Assembly: GCF_964252635.1 (NCBI RefSeq)
Contig: NZ_CAXUNP010000018.1
Span: 1-64,000, forward strand
Direction: 5' to 3'
Source of the DNA: Jatrophihabitans sp964252635
GTDB lineage: Bacteria > Actinomycetota > Actinomycetes > Mycobacteriales > Jatrophihabitantaceae
DNA: 64,000 bases
The notes under the pieces were generated by a model that was given only the letters and a program-made list of their open reading frames with translations, was not told where the DNA came from and searched no databases. Made by a program: the position numbers and the translations under genes. The stretch's first letter is position 1. Each line of letters begins with the position of its first letter. Shown here one piece after another: positions 7,301 to 17,590 of the stretch.

Positions 7301-7840
7301 GTGGCCAGTTCGACCGACCCGTCAGCAGCCGCACCCCCCGATCAGGAGGGGCCGTCCGACTTCGACAAGCTGCGCGAACCGCTGATCGGCAGGCTTTCGA
7401 TGCAGGCCGTCGCTCTGTTGTTCGCAGCCGTCTTCGTGCTCGTCGGCATCCTGGGTTTCCTGCCCGGCATCACCCAGCACCTGCTGTTCTCCACCGGCCC
7501 GCGCTTCTCCGGCGAGCATTCGCACGCCATGCTGTTCGGCGTCTTCATGGTGTCGGTGCTGCACAACCTCGTGCACATCGCGTACGGGGCGATCGGCGCG
7601 GTGGCGTCCTTCTTCGCCGGGACCGTGCGCGTCTACTTCTTCGCCGGTGGGCTCGTCTACCTGGCCCTGTTCGTCTACGGGCTGGTGATCGACCAGCACA
7701 CCGCGGCGAACTTCGTCCCGGTGAACACCGCGGACAACTTCCTGCACCTCGGTCTGGGCCTGCTCATGATTCTCACCGGCTTGGTGCTGCACGTCCGGCT
7801 GAACCGGATGTCGGCCGAAGAGGTCCGCGACTCCGAGTAG
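7301..7840 (+). CDS. DUF4383 domain integral membrane protein
   Basis: A 179-residue membrane protein with about four helices. It has a Pro-rich N-terminal tail of ~25 residues, then LSMQAVALLFAAVFVLVGIL, a conserved loop with GEHSHAMLFGVFMVSVLHNL, FFAGGLVYLALFVYGLVID, and NTADNFLHLGLGLLMILTG. The HNLVH and DNxLH elements are characteristic of the DUF4383 family, whose function is unknown. The GTG at 7301 was chosen because AGGAG (7291-7295) is correctly spaced from it and not from the GTG at 7295. It is convergent with glpD, 7 bp apart. Confidence 0.82.
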   Translation: MASSTDPSAAAPPDQEGPSDFDKLREPLIGRLSMQAVALLFAAVFVLVGILGFLPGITQHLLFSTGPRFSGEHSHAMLFGVFMVSVLHNLVHIAYGAIGAVASFFAGTVRVYFFAGGLVYLALFVYGLVIDQHTAANFVPVNTADNFLHLGLGLLMILTGLVLHVRLNRMSAEEVRDSE

Positions 7841-7847
7841 GGCCGCG

Positions 7848-9560
7848 TCAGCCGATCGGGACGATGTCCTCCGCGCCGAGCCGTGCGGCATCGGCCGTCG
7901 CGTCGTCGGGCTGCTTCTGCGACGCCCGCTCCGCCTCGACCCGCGCCAGGTAGTGCGACACCTCGCGCTCGACCTGCTCCGGGGTCCACTCGAGCAGCGG
8001 GGCCATCAGCTCGGCGGCCACCCGGGCCGCCGCGGTGCCGCGGTCCCACGTCTCGATGGAGGCCCGGGTGCGGCGGGCCAGCACGTCGTCCAGATGACGC
8101 GCGCCCTCGTGGCTCACGGCGTAGGGAACCTCGGCGCGCAGGTAGTCGTCGGCCCCGGGCAGGGGCTCAGCCAGCGACCGGTCGTTGGCGATGAGCTGCA
8201 GCACCTCCTTGACCATCGATCCGTAGCGGTGCAGCAGGTGCTCGACGCGCACGACGTTGAGGTCGTAGTCCTCGGCCAGCTCGTGTCGGCTGTTCTGCAT
8301 GGCCGGCCAGCCCTCCGAACCGACCAGCGGCACCTCCTCGGTGCAGGACTCCGGTACCAGCGCGTCCATCGACCGGACGGCCTCGTCGACGGCGTCCTTG
8401 GCCATGACCCGGTAGGTCGTGTACTTGCCGCCGGCCACGACGACCAGCCCCGGTGCGGGGTGGCCCACCACGTGCTCACGCGACAGCTTGGACGTCGAGT
8501 CGCTTTCGCCGGACAGCAATGGACGCAACCCGGCGTACACGCCCTCGACGTCGGCGTGCGTCAACGGGGAACGCAGGACGGAGTTGACGTGCTTGAGCAC
8601 GTAGTCGATGTCCGACGAGCTCGCCGCCGGGTGGGCCTTGTCGAGCTCCCAGTCGGTGTCGGTGGTGCCGACGATCCAGTGGCGGCCCCACGGGATGACG
8701 AACAGCACCGACTTCTCGGTCCGCAGGATCAGCCCGGTGTCGAGCTGCAGACGGTCGCGGGGCACGACCAGGTGGACACCCTTGGACGCGCGGACGTGGA
8801 ACTGGCCGCGGGTGTCGGCCATGGCCTGGGTGTCATCGGTCCAGACGCCGGTGGCGTTGATGACCTGCTTGGCGTAGACGACGAACTGCTCACCGGACTC
8901 GAGGTCGCGGACCTTGGCGCCGACGACGTGCTCGCCGGCACGCTCGAACTCGGTGACCCGGGTGCGGTTGGCGACCAACGCCCCGTACGTGGCCGCAGTA
9001 CGAACGATCGTCATGGTGTGCCGGGCGTCGTCGACCTGGGCGTCCGAGTACTGGATCGCGCCCACCAGCGAATCGGCCTTGAGGGCCGGCGCCACCCGCA
9101 ACGCGTGCTTCTTGGTCAGGTGCTTGTGCAGCGGGAGGCCCATCCGGTTGCCGGACGTCGCCGCCATCGCGTCGTACAGGGCGATGCCTGCGCCCACGTA
9201 CGGGCGTTCCCACACACGGTGCTTGAGGGGGTAGAGGAAGCGCACCGGCTGCACCAGGTAGGGCGCGAGCGTGCCGAGGGACAGGCCCCGCTCCTTCAGG
9301 GCCTCCCGGACCAGCGCGAAGTCCAGCATCTCCAGGTAGCGCAACCCGCCGTGCATCAGCTTCGACGAGCGCGAGGAGGTGCCGCTGGCCCAGTCGCGGG
9401 CCTCGATCAGGCCGACCCGCAGCCCACGGGTGGCGGCGTCCAGGGCCGCTCCGGCGCCGACCACGCCGCCGCCCACCACGAGGATGTCGAGCTCCGGACC
9501 GTCCCGCATCTCGCGCAAGGCATCGGACCGGTTCTGCGGCGACATGGCGGTTGGTTGCAT
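7848..9560 (-). CDS. glpD: Glycerol-3-phosphate dehydrogenase
   Basis: A 570-residue flavoprotein that oxidises sn-glycerol 3-phosphate to dihydroxyacetone phosphate at the membrane. The N-terminal dinucleotide-binding loop is LDILVVGGGVVGAGAALDAA (residues ~24-43). The family signatures SSRSSKLMHGGLRYLE and GGKYTTYRVMAKDAVDE are present, with the C-terminal DAO domain after ~400. The ATG at 9560 has GAGGAG six bases upstream. It is third in a glpF-glpK-glpD operon, 42 bp after glpK. The ~30 C-terminal residues are Ala/Asp-rich and look like a lineage-specific tail. Confidence 0.96.
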   Translation of the reverse strand: MQPTAMSPQNRSDALREMRDGPELDILVVGGGVVGAGAALDAATRGLRVGLIEARDWASGTSSRSSKLMHGGLRYLEMLDFALVREALKERGLSLGTLAPYLVQPVRFLYPLKHRVWERPYVGAGIALYDAMAATSGNRMGLPLHKHLTKKHALRVAPALKADSLVGAIQYSDAQVDDARHTMTIVRTAATYGALVANRTRVTEFERAGEHVVGAKVRDLESGEQFVVYAKQVINATGVWTDDTQAMADTRGQFHVRASKGVHLVVPRDRLQLDTGLILRTEKSVLFVIPWGRHWIVGTTDTDWELDKAHPAASSSDIDYVLKHVNSVLRSPLTHADVEGVYAGLRPLLSGESDSTSKLSREHVVGHPAPGLVVVAGGKYTTYRVMAKDAVDEAVRSMDALVPESCTEEVPLVGSEGWPAMQNSRHELAEDYDLNVVRVEHLLHRYGSMVKEVLQLIANDRSLAEPLPGADDYLRAEVPYAVSHEGARHLDDVLARRTRASIETWDRGTAAARVAAELMAPLLEWTPEQVEREVSHYLARVEAERASQKQPDDATADAARLGAEDIVPIG

Positions 9561-9602
9561 GGTGCGCTCCTCGACAGGCGGTAGGGCGGCGGCTGCTGAG
9601 GG

Positions 9603-11120
<1,518 letters not shown>

Positions 11121-11153
11121 GCGTGACGCTCCTTCGCGGCAGGGTGGTGGTTA

Positions 11154-12020
11154 TCAGATGGTCGCTTCGTCCGGGACGGTGCCGGTCTCCTGCGACTCGG
11201 GCTCGGCGGTGGGGTCGACGTCCGGGTCGTCCGGCAGCCAGTAGCGGACGAGCAGTGAGTACAGCCCCGAACCGACCAGGCCGCCGATGAGCGGCCCGAC
11301 TATGGGCACCCAGAAGTACAGGTTGCCGTACTGGTCCCGGAACGCCGTCCCGTAGCCGGTGATGAACGAGGCCATGCGCGGGCCGAAGTCGCGGGCCGGG
11401 TTGATGGCGTAGCCGGCGTCCGCGCCCAGGGCCATGCCGATGACGACGACCAGCAGGCCGATCATCAGCGGCGCCATGTTGGCCAGCGGCGGGGAGTTGC
11501 GTACGTCGCCGAGGGCCCGGATGACCAGCAGCAGCACCGCGGTGCCGATGATCTGGTCGCGCAGCGCGCCCCATTCGCTGACGGGGAGGCTGCCGTTGCC
11601 CGGCAGGGTGGAGAAGACGCCCTGCGTCTTCATGGTGTGTCCGGGGTCGACCTTGGCGAGCGTCTCGGTGTAGTTCCACCGCACGAGCAGCGCGCCCGTG
11701 AACGCACCGAGGAACTGGGCGCCGATGTAGGGCATGACCTTGCGCCACGCGAAGCCCTCGAACACGGCGAGGGAGACGGTCACCGCCGGGTTGATGTGGG
11801 CACCGCTGCGCCGGCCGGCGACGTAGATGGCCAGGGTGACCGCGATGCCCCATGACCACGCGATCGCGTCGTGGCCGCCCAGGCTGCCGTCGGTGGCCGC
11901 GTTGACCTGGGCCACGACGCCGTCGCCGAACAGGATGAGGATCATCGTTCCGACGAACTCGGCGAGCAGGGCGCCCAGCAGGCCCGTCGTCCGGTCGGTG
12001 GAAACCCCGCGCATCGCCAC
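11154..12020 (-). CDS. glpF: Glycerol uptake facilitator (MIP/aquaglyceroporin family)
   Basis: A 288-residue channel protein with six membrane helices and both aquaporin half-helix motifs: NPAVTVS near residue 77 and NPARDFGPR near 208. The Asp after the second NPA-R motif is typical of glycerol-permeable members. It admits glycerol by facilitated diffusion for GlpK. It is the first gene of glpFKD. The start is uncertain: GTG at 12020 or ATG at 12014 (MRGVSTDR), neither with a strong ribosome site. The C-terminal ~25 residues are acidic and cytoplasmic. Confidence 0.93.
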   Translation of the reverse strand: MAMRGVSTDRTTGLLGALLAEFVGTMILILFGDGVVAQVNAATDGSLGGHDAIAWSWGIAVTLAIYVAGRRSGAHINPAVTVSLAVFEGFAWRKVMPYIGAQFLGAFTGALLVRWNYTETLAKVDPGHTMKTQGVFSTLPGNGSLPVSEWGALRDQIIGTAVLLLVIRALGDVRNSPPLANMAPLMIGLLVVVIGMALGADAGYAINPARDFGPRMASFITGYGTAFRDQYGNLYFWVPIVGPLIGGLVGSGLYSLLVRYWLPDDPDVDPTAEPESQETGTVPDEATI

Positions 12021-12113
12021 AGCTGTCGCCCCATCTCCGCGCTTCGTTGCACAGTTGGCGGTCGTCGTCGGCCAGGACGACCTACCCGGTCCTTCCCCGG
12101 CAAGAGGCGAATA

Positions 12114-12950
12114 TCACTCCCGCTGGCAGTTGGGGCACCAGAACAGGTTGCGCGTCGCCAGGACCTCGGTGCGGATGGCCGTGCCGCAGATGCGGCAGGG
12201 CAGGCCGGTGCGTCGGTACACGTAGTGCGAGGTGGCACGGGTGGCCCGTCCCTTCGGACGGTCCTCCGTGCGCACGGTGACGATCCGGCCCGACCGCACC
12301 CCGGCCCGCATCAGCACCACGAGGTCGCCCCACATCTGCGCCCAGAGCTCGGGGTCGACGTCGCGTCCGGCCCGGAACGGGTCGAGCCGGTGGCGGTAGA
12401 GCAGCTCGGCGCGGTAGACGTTGCCGACCCCGGCCAGGACGCTCTGGTCCATCAGCAGGGTGGCGATCGGCGAGCGGCTGCGGCCGATGCGCTGGTAGGC
12501 ACGGGTGCCGTCGGGCCGCGGGCGCAACGGGTCCGGACCGAGACGGGCGAGCAGCATGTCCACCTGTTCCGGCGTGTACAGCTCGCAGGCGGTGGCGCCG
12601 CGCAGGTCCGTCCAGGCCGAATCGGTCCGCAACCGCAGGCGCAGCGCTCCCCGCGGCTCGGGTGGTTCGGGCCGCTCGGCGGACAGGTGGCCGGTGCTGA
12701 ACTTCCCGTACAGGCCGAGGTGGACGTGCAGGATCGGCGCCTGCTCGGCCGTGCCGCCCGTCTCGCTGTCGGCGGAGTAGTGGTGAAACAGGTGCTTGCC
12801 GTACGCCTCGGCGCGCTCGAGGACGCGCCCGTCGAGCACCCCGGCGCCGACCGCGAAGCGGCCCTGCGGGCTGCTGGCGTGCACGACGGAGCCGCCGAAC
12901 AGCTGTTGTTGATCTCGGGCCAATCGATGCAGCGTGTGCCCCTCCGGCAT
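12114..12950 (-). CDS. Fpg/Nei family DNA glycosylase (endonuclease VIII-like)
   Basis: A 278-residue base-excision repair enzyme that removes oxidised bases by beta/delta elimination. The mature N-terminus MPEGHTLHRLA supplies the catalytic Pro2-Glu3 pair, which fixes the start. The helix-two-turn-helix segment DQSVLAGVGNVYRAELLYRH and a C-terminal zinc finger with Cys pairs (CRIC ... CPNC) complete the family. GGAGG is five bases before the ATG at 12950. The PEGH opening resembles Nei more than Fpg (usually PELPE). It lies upstream of, and divergent from, tRNA-Pro. Confidence 0.92.
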   Translation of the reverse strand: MPEGHTLHRLARDQQQLFGGSVVHASSPQGRFAVGAGVLDGRVLERAEAYGKHLFHHYSADSETGGTAEQAPILHVHLGLYGKFSTGHLSAERPEPPEPRGALRLRLRTDSAWTDLRGATACELYTPEQVDMLLARLGPDPLRPRPDGTRAYQRIGRSRSPIATLLMDQSVLAGVGNVYRAELLYRHRLDPFRAGRDVDPELWAQMWGDLVVLMRAGVRSGRIVTVRTEDRPKGRATRATSHYVYRRTGLPCRICGTAIRTEVLATRNLFWCPNCQRE

Positions 12951-13013
12951 GGCCACCTCCCGTCGCAGTCTGCCGGGCGACGGCCGCCGGACGCGCGGCG
13001 CCCCGGGGGTCCG

Positions 13014-13019
13014 TAGAGT
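13014..13019 (+). promoter_or_regulatory. Candidate -10 box for tRNA-Pro
   Basis: TAGAGT is placed 17 bases before the tRNA 5' end, consistent with transcription starting about ten bases upstream of the mature tRNA. No clear -35 box is seen. Confidence 0.35.
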
Positions 13020-13036
13020 GGAGGGCTGTGAGCGTC

Positions 13037-13110
13037 CGGGGTGTGGCGCAGCTTGGTAGCGCACTCGCTTTGGGAGCGAGGGGCCGTGGGTTCGAATCCC
13101 GCCACCCCGA
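13037..13110 (+). tRNA. tRNA-Pro (UGG anticodon)
   Basis: A 74-base cloverleaf can be drawn throughout: acceptor CGGGGTG/CACCCCG with discriminator A, D stem GCGC/GCGC, anticodon stem CTCGC/GCGAG with loop TTTGGGA (anticodon TGG), and T stem GTGGG/CCCGC with loop TTCGAAT. The 3' CCA is not encoded and must be added after transcription. It stands alone between the Nei-type glycosylase and trigger factor genes. Confidence 0.97.
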
Positions 13111-13182
13111 CCGAGCGTCGCGCCCGGACCGTCCCAGCCGTAACCGCCCGATCATCTACTTCCCCAGGAGGAGTACAGCACC

Positions 13183-14670
13183 GTGAAGAGCACCGTCGAG
13201 AACCTGAGCCCGACCCGTGTGCGGCTCGCCGTCGAGGTGCCCTTCGACGACATCAGGCCCAGCGTCGACAACGCCTACAAGGCCCTCGCCCAGCAGATCC
13301 GGGTTCCCGGTTTTCGCCCCGGCAAGGTGCCCAACCGCGTCATCGACCAGCGGGTCGGCCGCGGCTCCGTGCTCCAGGAGGCCGTCAACGAGGCCCTGCC
13401 CCGCATCTACGGCGAGGCGGCGCGCGAGCACGACCTCAACGTCCTGGGCCAGCCCGAGATCGACATCACCGACCTCGACGACTCGGCCGGTGGCGCCTTG
13501 GCGTTCACGGCCGAGGTCGACGTCCGCCCCGAGATCCCCCTCCCGAACCTCGACGCCGTCGCGGTCGAGGTCGACGACGCCGAGGTCACCGACAGCCAGG
13601 TCGACGAGCAGGTCGACGAGCTGCGCGAGCGCTTCGGCACCCTGAAGGGCGTCGACCGACCCACCGAGGCCGGCGACTACGTGTCGCTCGACCTGTCCAC
13701 GACGGTCGACGGCGAGCCGATCGACGAGGGCTCCACCAAGGGACTGTCCTACGTCGTGGGTTCCGGTGACCTCGTCGACGGCCTCGACGACGCCATCACC
13801 GGCAAGTCCGCGGGCGAGAGCGCGACCTTCACGACCTCGCTGCTGCAGGGCGACCACGCCGGCCAGGAGGGCGAGATCACCGCCACCGTCAACTCGGTGA
13901 AGGTCAAGGAGCTGCCCGAACTGGACGACGAGTTCGCCCAGCTGGCCAGCGAGTTCGACACCGTCGCCGAGCTGCGCGACGACCTGCGCGAGCGCCTCGG
14001 GCGCGTCCGTGTCATGGAGCAGGGTGCCCAGGCGCGCGACAAGCTGCTCGAGAACCTCATCGCCCAGGTCGACTTCCCGCTGCCCGAGTCGGCGGTGACG
14101 GCCGAGATCGAGTTCCGCCAGCACGACATCGTGCACTCGCTGAACCACGACGACGCCTTGCTCGAGAAGTACCTGCAGGCCCAGGGCAAGACCCGCGAGG
14201 AGTGGGACGCCGAGGTCCGCGAGGGCGCCGAGCAGTCCGTACGCGCGCAGTTCATCCTCGACGCCATCGCCGAGAGCCAGGACGTGCAGATCGGCGACTC
14301 CGAGCTCACCGAGTACATCGTCCGGCAGGCGCAGCGCTACCAGATGCCGCCGCAGGAGTTCGCCAACCAGATCGTCCAGGGCGGCAACCTGCAGATGCTG
14401 GTGGCCGACATCCGCCGGAACAAGGCGCTGGCGTCGGTGCTCGAGACCGCGACCGTCACCGACGCGTCCGGCAACGCCGTCGACCTCGCGGCATTGTCCG
14501 AGGACGCCGACGACGAGAGCGCCGACGAGATCCTTGCCGAGAGCGACGTCGACGCGCTGGCCGACGGCGACGCGGCCGACGGTGACGCGGCCGACGGTGA
14601 CGCGGCCGACGGCGACGCGGCCGACGGCGACGCGGCCGACGGCGACGCGGCCGACGGTGACCGGGCCTGA
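13183..14670 (+). CDS. tig: Trigger factor (ribosome-associated chaperone / prolyl isomerase)
   Basis: A 495-residue protein. The N-terminal ribosome-binding domain contains the signature VPGFRPGKVPNRVIDQ (residues ~42-57). An FKBP-type isomerase domain follows at ~155-240, then the helical C-terminal substrate-binding domain. It binds nascent chains at the exit tunnel. The GTG at 13183 is preceded by AGGAGGAG (13166-13173). The C-terminus (~445-495) is strongly acidic and ends in an Ala-Ala-Asp-Gly-Asp repeat encoded by a 15-bp tandem array. It precedes clpP1, a common actinobacterial order that couples folding to proteolysis. Confidence 0.97.
   Translation: MKSTVENLSPTRVRLAVEVPFDDIRPSVDNAYKALAQQIRVPGFRPGKVPNRVIDQRVGRGSVLQEAVNEALPRIYGEAAREHDLNVLGQPEIDITDLDDSAGGALAFTAEVDVRPEIPLPNLDAVAVEVDDAEVTDSQVDEQVDELRERFGTLKGVDRPTEAGDYVSLDLSTTVDGEPIDEGSTKGLSYVVGSGDLVDGLDDAITGKSAGESATFTTSLLQGDHAGQEGEITATVNSVKVKELPELDDEFAQLASEFDTVAELRDDLRERLGRVRVMEQGAQARDKLLENLIAQVDFPLPESAVTAEIEFRQHDIVHSLNHDDALLEKYLQAQGKTREEWDAEVREGAEQSVRAQFILDAIAESQDVQIGDSELTEYIVRQAQRYQMPPQEFANQIVQGGNLQMLVADIRRNKALASVLETATVTDASGNAVDLAALSEDADDESADEILAESDVDALADGDAADGDAADGDAADGDAADGDAADGDAADGDRA
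14563..14667 (+). repeat. 15-bp tandem repeat in the 3' end of tig
   Basis: The unit GACGGCGACGCGGCC occurs six times in full (differing only at GGC/GGT) plus one degenerate copy at 14653-14667. It encodes repeated Asp-Gly-Asp-Ala-Ala just before the stop. Copy number changes would stay in frame and only lengthen or shorten the acidic tail. Confidence 0.9.
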
Positions 14671-14679
14671 TCCGCGCGC

Positions 14680-14697
14680 TTCACGCCCTGAGCGAAC
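14680..14697. promoter_or_regulatory. ClgR-type operator upstream of clpP1
   Basis: TTCACGCCCTGAGCGAAC fits the ClgR consensus of Corynebacterium as I recall it (WNNWCGCYNANRGCGWWS) at all but one position. ClgR activates clpP1P2 in actinobacteria. The site lies between the tig stop and a possible promoter (TTGCCG at 14715 and TAGGGT at 14736), where an activator would be expected. No clgR gene is in the window. Confidence 0.55.
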
Positions 14698-14778
14698 GCG
14701 GCCCCTTCCGGGAGTTGCCGTGACCCGCGCTTCGTTAGGGTCGAAGACAACACCGACATCGAAAGAAGGTTCGACGCT

Positions 14779-15411
14779 GTGAGTCGACTCGAACGCCACC
14801 CCGCCGAGCTGCGTTCGCCGGGCGCGGGCATGACCCTCAACGACTCGGTCTACGACCGGCTCCTGCGCGAGCGCATCATCTTCCTCGGCCAGCAGGTCGA
14901 CGACCAGATCGCCAACCAGATCTGCGCGCAGCTGCTGCTGCTCTCGGCCGAGGAGCCCGAGCGCGACATCGCGCTGTACATCAACTCGCCCGGCGGCTCG
15001 GTCACGGCCGGCATGGCCATCTTCGACACCATGCAGTTCGTGGACTGCGCCGTCGCCACCTACGCCATGGGTCTGGCCGCCTCGATGGGTCAGTTCCTGC
15101 TCTCCGCCGGCACCCGCGGCAAGCGCTACGCCCTGCCGCACGCACGCATCCTCATGCACCAGCCGTCGGCGGGCATCGGCGGCACCGCGGCGGACATCGC
15201 CATCCAGGCCGAGCAGTTCAAGCTCACCAAGGTCGAGATGGCCGAGCTGACCGCCGAGCACACCGGTCAGCCCGTCGAGAAGATCCAAGAGGACGCCGAC
15301 CGCGACCGCTGGTTCACTGCCCAACAGGCCCTCGAGTACGGGTTCGTCGACCACGTCGTCAGCCGCGTCGCCCAGGTGCCGGGCAACAACAGCCCGAACC
15401 CGTCGGAGTGA
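14779..15411 (+). CDS. clpP1: ATP-dependent Clp protease proteolytic subunit ClpP1
   Basis: A 210-residue serine peptidase of family S14. The catalytic Ser is in TYAMGLAASMGQFLL (near residue 102), His in ILMHQPSAG, and Asp in EDADRDRWFTA. It forms the barrel with ClpP2 and works with ClpX or ClpC. The GTG at 14779 follows a GAAGG ribosome site. It lies 10 bp upstream of clpP2 and ~110 bp downstream of tig, with a ClgR-like box in that gap. A further Met (MTLNDSVYDRLL, about residue 17) may be where the processed protein begins. Confidence 0.96.
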   Translation: MSRLERHPAELRSPGAGMTLNDSVYDRLLRERIIFLGQQVDDQIANQICAQLLLLSAEEPERDIALYINSPGGSVTAGMAIFDTMQFVDCAVATYAMGLAASMGQFLLSAGTRGKRYALPHARILMHQPSAGIGGTAADIAIQAEQFKLTKVEMAELTAEHTGQPVEKIQEDADRDRWFTAQQALEYGFVDHVVSRVAQVPGNNSPNPSE

Positions 15412-15421
15412 GAGGGAGACC

Positions 15422-16099
15422 ATGACTGACTACCGACCCACCGGCATCTCCGCCGGTCTGCACCTGCCCCAGAACCGCGGCCCCGAGTCGCCGGTGTCCC
15501 GGTACGTGCTGCCGTCGTTCACCGAGAAGACGAACTACGGCTTCAAGGAGTCGAACCCGTACAACAAGCTGTTCGAGGAGCGCATCATCTTCCTCGGTGC
15601 GCCGATCGACGACGTCGTCGCCAACGACGTCATGGCCCAGCTGATCGTGCTCGAGTCCTCGGACCCCGACCGCGACATCCAGATCTACATCAACTCCCCG
15701 GGCGGCTCGTTCACCGCGCTGACGGCCATCTACGACACGCTGCAGTACGTCCGCCCCGAGGTGCAGACCATCTGCATGGGTCAGGCCGCCTCCGCCGCTG
15801 CCGTCCTGCTGGCCGCCGGCACCAAGGGCAAGCGTTTCGCCCTGGGCAACGCGCGCGTGCTCATCCACCAGCCCTCCGGCGAGGGCCAGGGCCAGGTGTC
15901 CGACCTGGAGATCCAGGCCAACGAGATCCAGCGCATGCGGGTCCTGCTGGAGGAGATCCTGGCGCGCCACACCGGGCAGACGGTCGAGAAGGTTCGCAAG
16001 GACATCGACCGCGACACCATTCTGACCGCTCAGCAGGCCAAGGAGTACGGGATCGTCGACGAGGTCATCACCTCGCGCAAGCTCGTCCCGGACGTCTGA
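15422..16099 (+). CDS. clpP2: ATP-dependent Clp protease proteolytic subunit ClpP2
   Basis: A 225-residue S14 peptidase paralogous to clpP1. The catalytic Ser is in TICMGQAASAAAVLL (near residue 124), His in VLIHQPSGEG, and Asp in KDIDRDTILTA. The extra N-terminal ~30 residues (RYVLPSFTEKTNYGFKE) are typical of actinobacterial ClpP2. In this phylum both subunits are needed for an active mixed tetradecamer. The ATG at 15422 is preceded by AGGGAG. It is followed by an intrinsic terminator at 16104, so clpP1-clpP2 form one transcript separate from clpX. Confidence 0.96.
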   Translation: MTDYRPTGISAGLHLPQNRGPESPVSRYVLPSFTEKTNYGFKESNPYNKLFEERIIFLGAPIDDVVANDVMAQLIVLESSDPDRDIQIYINSPGGSFTALTAIYDTLQYVRPEVQTICMGQAASAAAVLLAAGTKGKRFALGNARVLIHQPSGEGQGQVSDLEIQANEIQRMRVLLEEILARHTGQTVEKVRKDIDRDTILTAQQAKEYGIVDEVITSRKLVPDV

Positions 16100-16103
16100 G
16101 ATA

Positions 16104-16124
16104 CCGCGCGACAGGCGCGGTTTT
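16104..16124 (+). terminator. Intrinsic terminator after clpP2
   Basis: CCGCGC-GACAG-GCGCGG followed directly by TTTT, starting four bases after the clpP2 stop. This is a classical Rho-independent terminator, unusual in this window where most hairpins lack T-runs. Confidence 0.8.
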
Positions 16125-16276
16125 CAGCGGACTTCCTGACCGTTTGCGGGTAGCGTGCGGGGTCTCGCCGGTCCGTCCGGCGGGACCACGCGCACGTTCT
16201 TCTCAGATTTGACCCGAGATTCGACCCCCGGCCGACCCTGTGGCCGGCCGAGGAACCCAGAGGGGACTGGTCGCCA

Positions 16277-17563
16277 GTGGCACCACGCGTCGGCGAGACG
16301 GGCGACCTGCTCAAGTGCTCCTTCTGCGGGAAGAGCCAGAAGCAGGTCAAGAAGCTCATCGCGGGCCCCGGGGTCTACATCTGCGACGAATGCATCGATC
16401 TCTGCAACGAGATCATCGAGGAGGAGCTCGCCGAGACCAGCGAGTTCAGCTTCGACGAGCTGCCCAAGCCGAACGAGATCTACGAGTTCCTCAACGGCTA
16501 CGTGGTGGGTCAGGACCAGGCCAAGAAGACGCTGGCCGTGGCCGTCTACAACCACTACAAGCGCGTCCAGGCCGGGGGCGAGAGCAAGCCCCGCAACGCC
16601 GACTCCGCCGTCGAGCTGGCCAAGTCCAACATCCTGCTGCTGGGCCCGACCGGTTCGGGCAAGACGCTGCTCGCCCAGACGCTGGCCCGCATGTTGAACG
16701 TCCCGTTCGCCATCGCCGACGCGACCGCGCTCACCGAGGCCGGCTACGTGGGTGAAGACGTCGAGAACATCCTGCTCAAGCTGATCCAGGCCGCGGACTA
16801 CGACGTCAAGCGGGCCGAGACCGGCATCATCTACATCGACGAGGTCGACAAGATCGCCCGCAAGGCGGAGAACCCGTCGATCACCCGCGACGTCTCCGGC
16901 GAGGGCGTGCAGCAGGCGCTGCTGAAGATCCTCGAGGGCACAGCTGCCTCCGTGCCCCCGCAGGGCGGCCGCAAGCACCCGCACCAGGAATTCATCCAGA
17001 TCGACACCACCAACGTGTTGTTCATCGTGGGTGGTGCGTTCGCCGGGCTCGACACGCTCATCGAGAACCGGGTCGGCAAGAAGGGCCTCGGTTTCGGGGC
17101 CGAGCTGCACACCAAGTTCGACAAGGAGACCAAGGACGTCTTCGGCGACGTCATGCCCGAGGACCTGATCAAGTTCGGGCTCATCCCGGAGTTCATCGGT
17201 CGTCTCCCGGTCATCACCTCGGTGCGCCCGCTCGACCGTGACGCGCTCGTTGAGATCCTCACCGAGCCGAAGAACGCGCTGGTGCGCCAGTACGCCAAGC
17301 TGTTCGAGCTGGACAACGTCGAGCTGGAGTTCTCCGGCGACGCCCTCGAGGCCATCGCCGACCAGGCCGTCATGCGCGGTACCGGCGCGCGTGGCCTGCG
17401 GGCGATCATGGAGGAAGTGCTCCTGTCGGTGATGTACGAGGTGCCGTCCCGCGAGGACGTCGCCCGCGTCGTCATCACCCGCGAGACCGTCCTGGACCAC
17501 GTCTACCCGACCCTGGTGCCGCGCGAGCCCGCCAAGCGCGAGCGCCGCGAGAAGTCCGCCTGA
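16277..17563 (+). CDS. clpX: ATP-dependent Clp protease ATP-binding subunit ClpX
   Basis: A 428-residue AAA+ unfoldase. The N-terminal zinc-binding domain has Cys pairs in CSFCGKSQ and YICDECIDLC. The Walker A motif GPTGSGKT is near residue 124, Walker B is IIYIDEVDKIA, and the ClpP-docking loop reads LGF, the actinobacterial form of IGF. It unfolds tagged substrates and feeds them to ClpP1P2. The GTG at 16277 (MAPRVGETGDLLKCS) follows GAGGGG. It has its own leader of ~150 bp after the clpP2 terminator, including a perfect CCGGCC/GGCCGG hairpin at 16228-16247. Confidence 0.97.
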   Translation: MAPRVGETGDLLKCSFCGKSQKQVKKLIAGPGVYICDECIDLCNEIIEEELAETSEFSFDELPKPNEIYEFLNGYVVGQDQAKKTLAVAVYNHYKRVQAGGESKPRNADSAVELAKSNILLLGPTGSGKTLLAQTLARMLNVPFAIADATALTEAGYVGEDVENILLKLIQAADYDVKRAETGIIYIDEVDKIARKAENPSITRDVSGEGVQQALLKILEGTAASVPPQGGRKHPHQEFIQIDTTNVLFIVGGAFAGLDTLIENRVGKKGLGFGAELHTKFDKETKDVFGDVMPEDLIKFGLIPEFIGRLPVITSVRPLDRDALVEILTEPKNALVRQYAKLFELDNVELEFSGDALEAIADQAVMRGTGARGLRAIMEEVLLSVMYEVPSREDVARVVITRETVLDHVYPTLVPREPAKRERREKSA

Positions 17564-17590
17564 CCTCCTGACCCGGGCTACGTGCCCGCG

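Noticed and set aside
13156..15423. A 755-residue open frame on the minus strand across tig and clpP1
   Set aside because: It is the antisense shadow of two certain genes in GC-rich DNA; its sequence is Val/Leu/Gly/Asp-biased with no recognisable domain.
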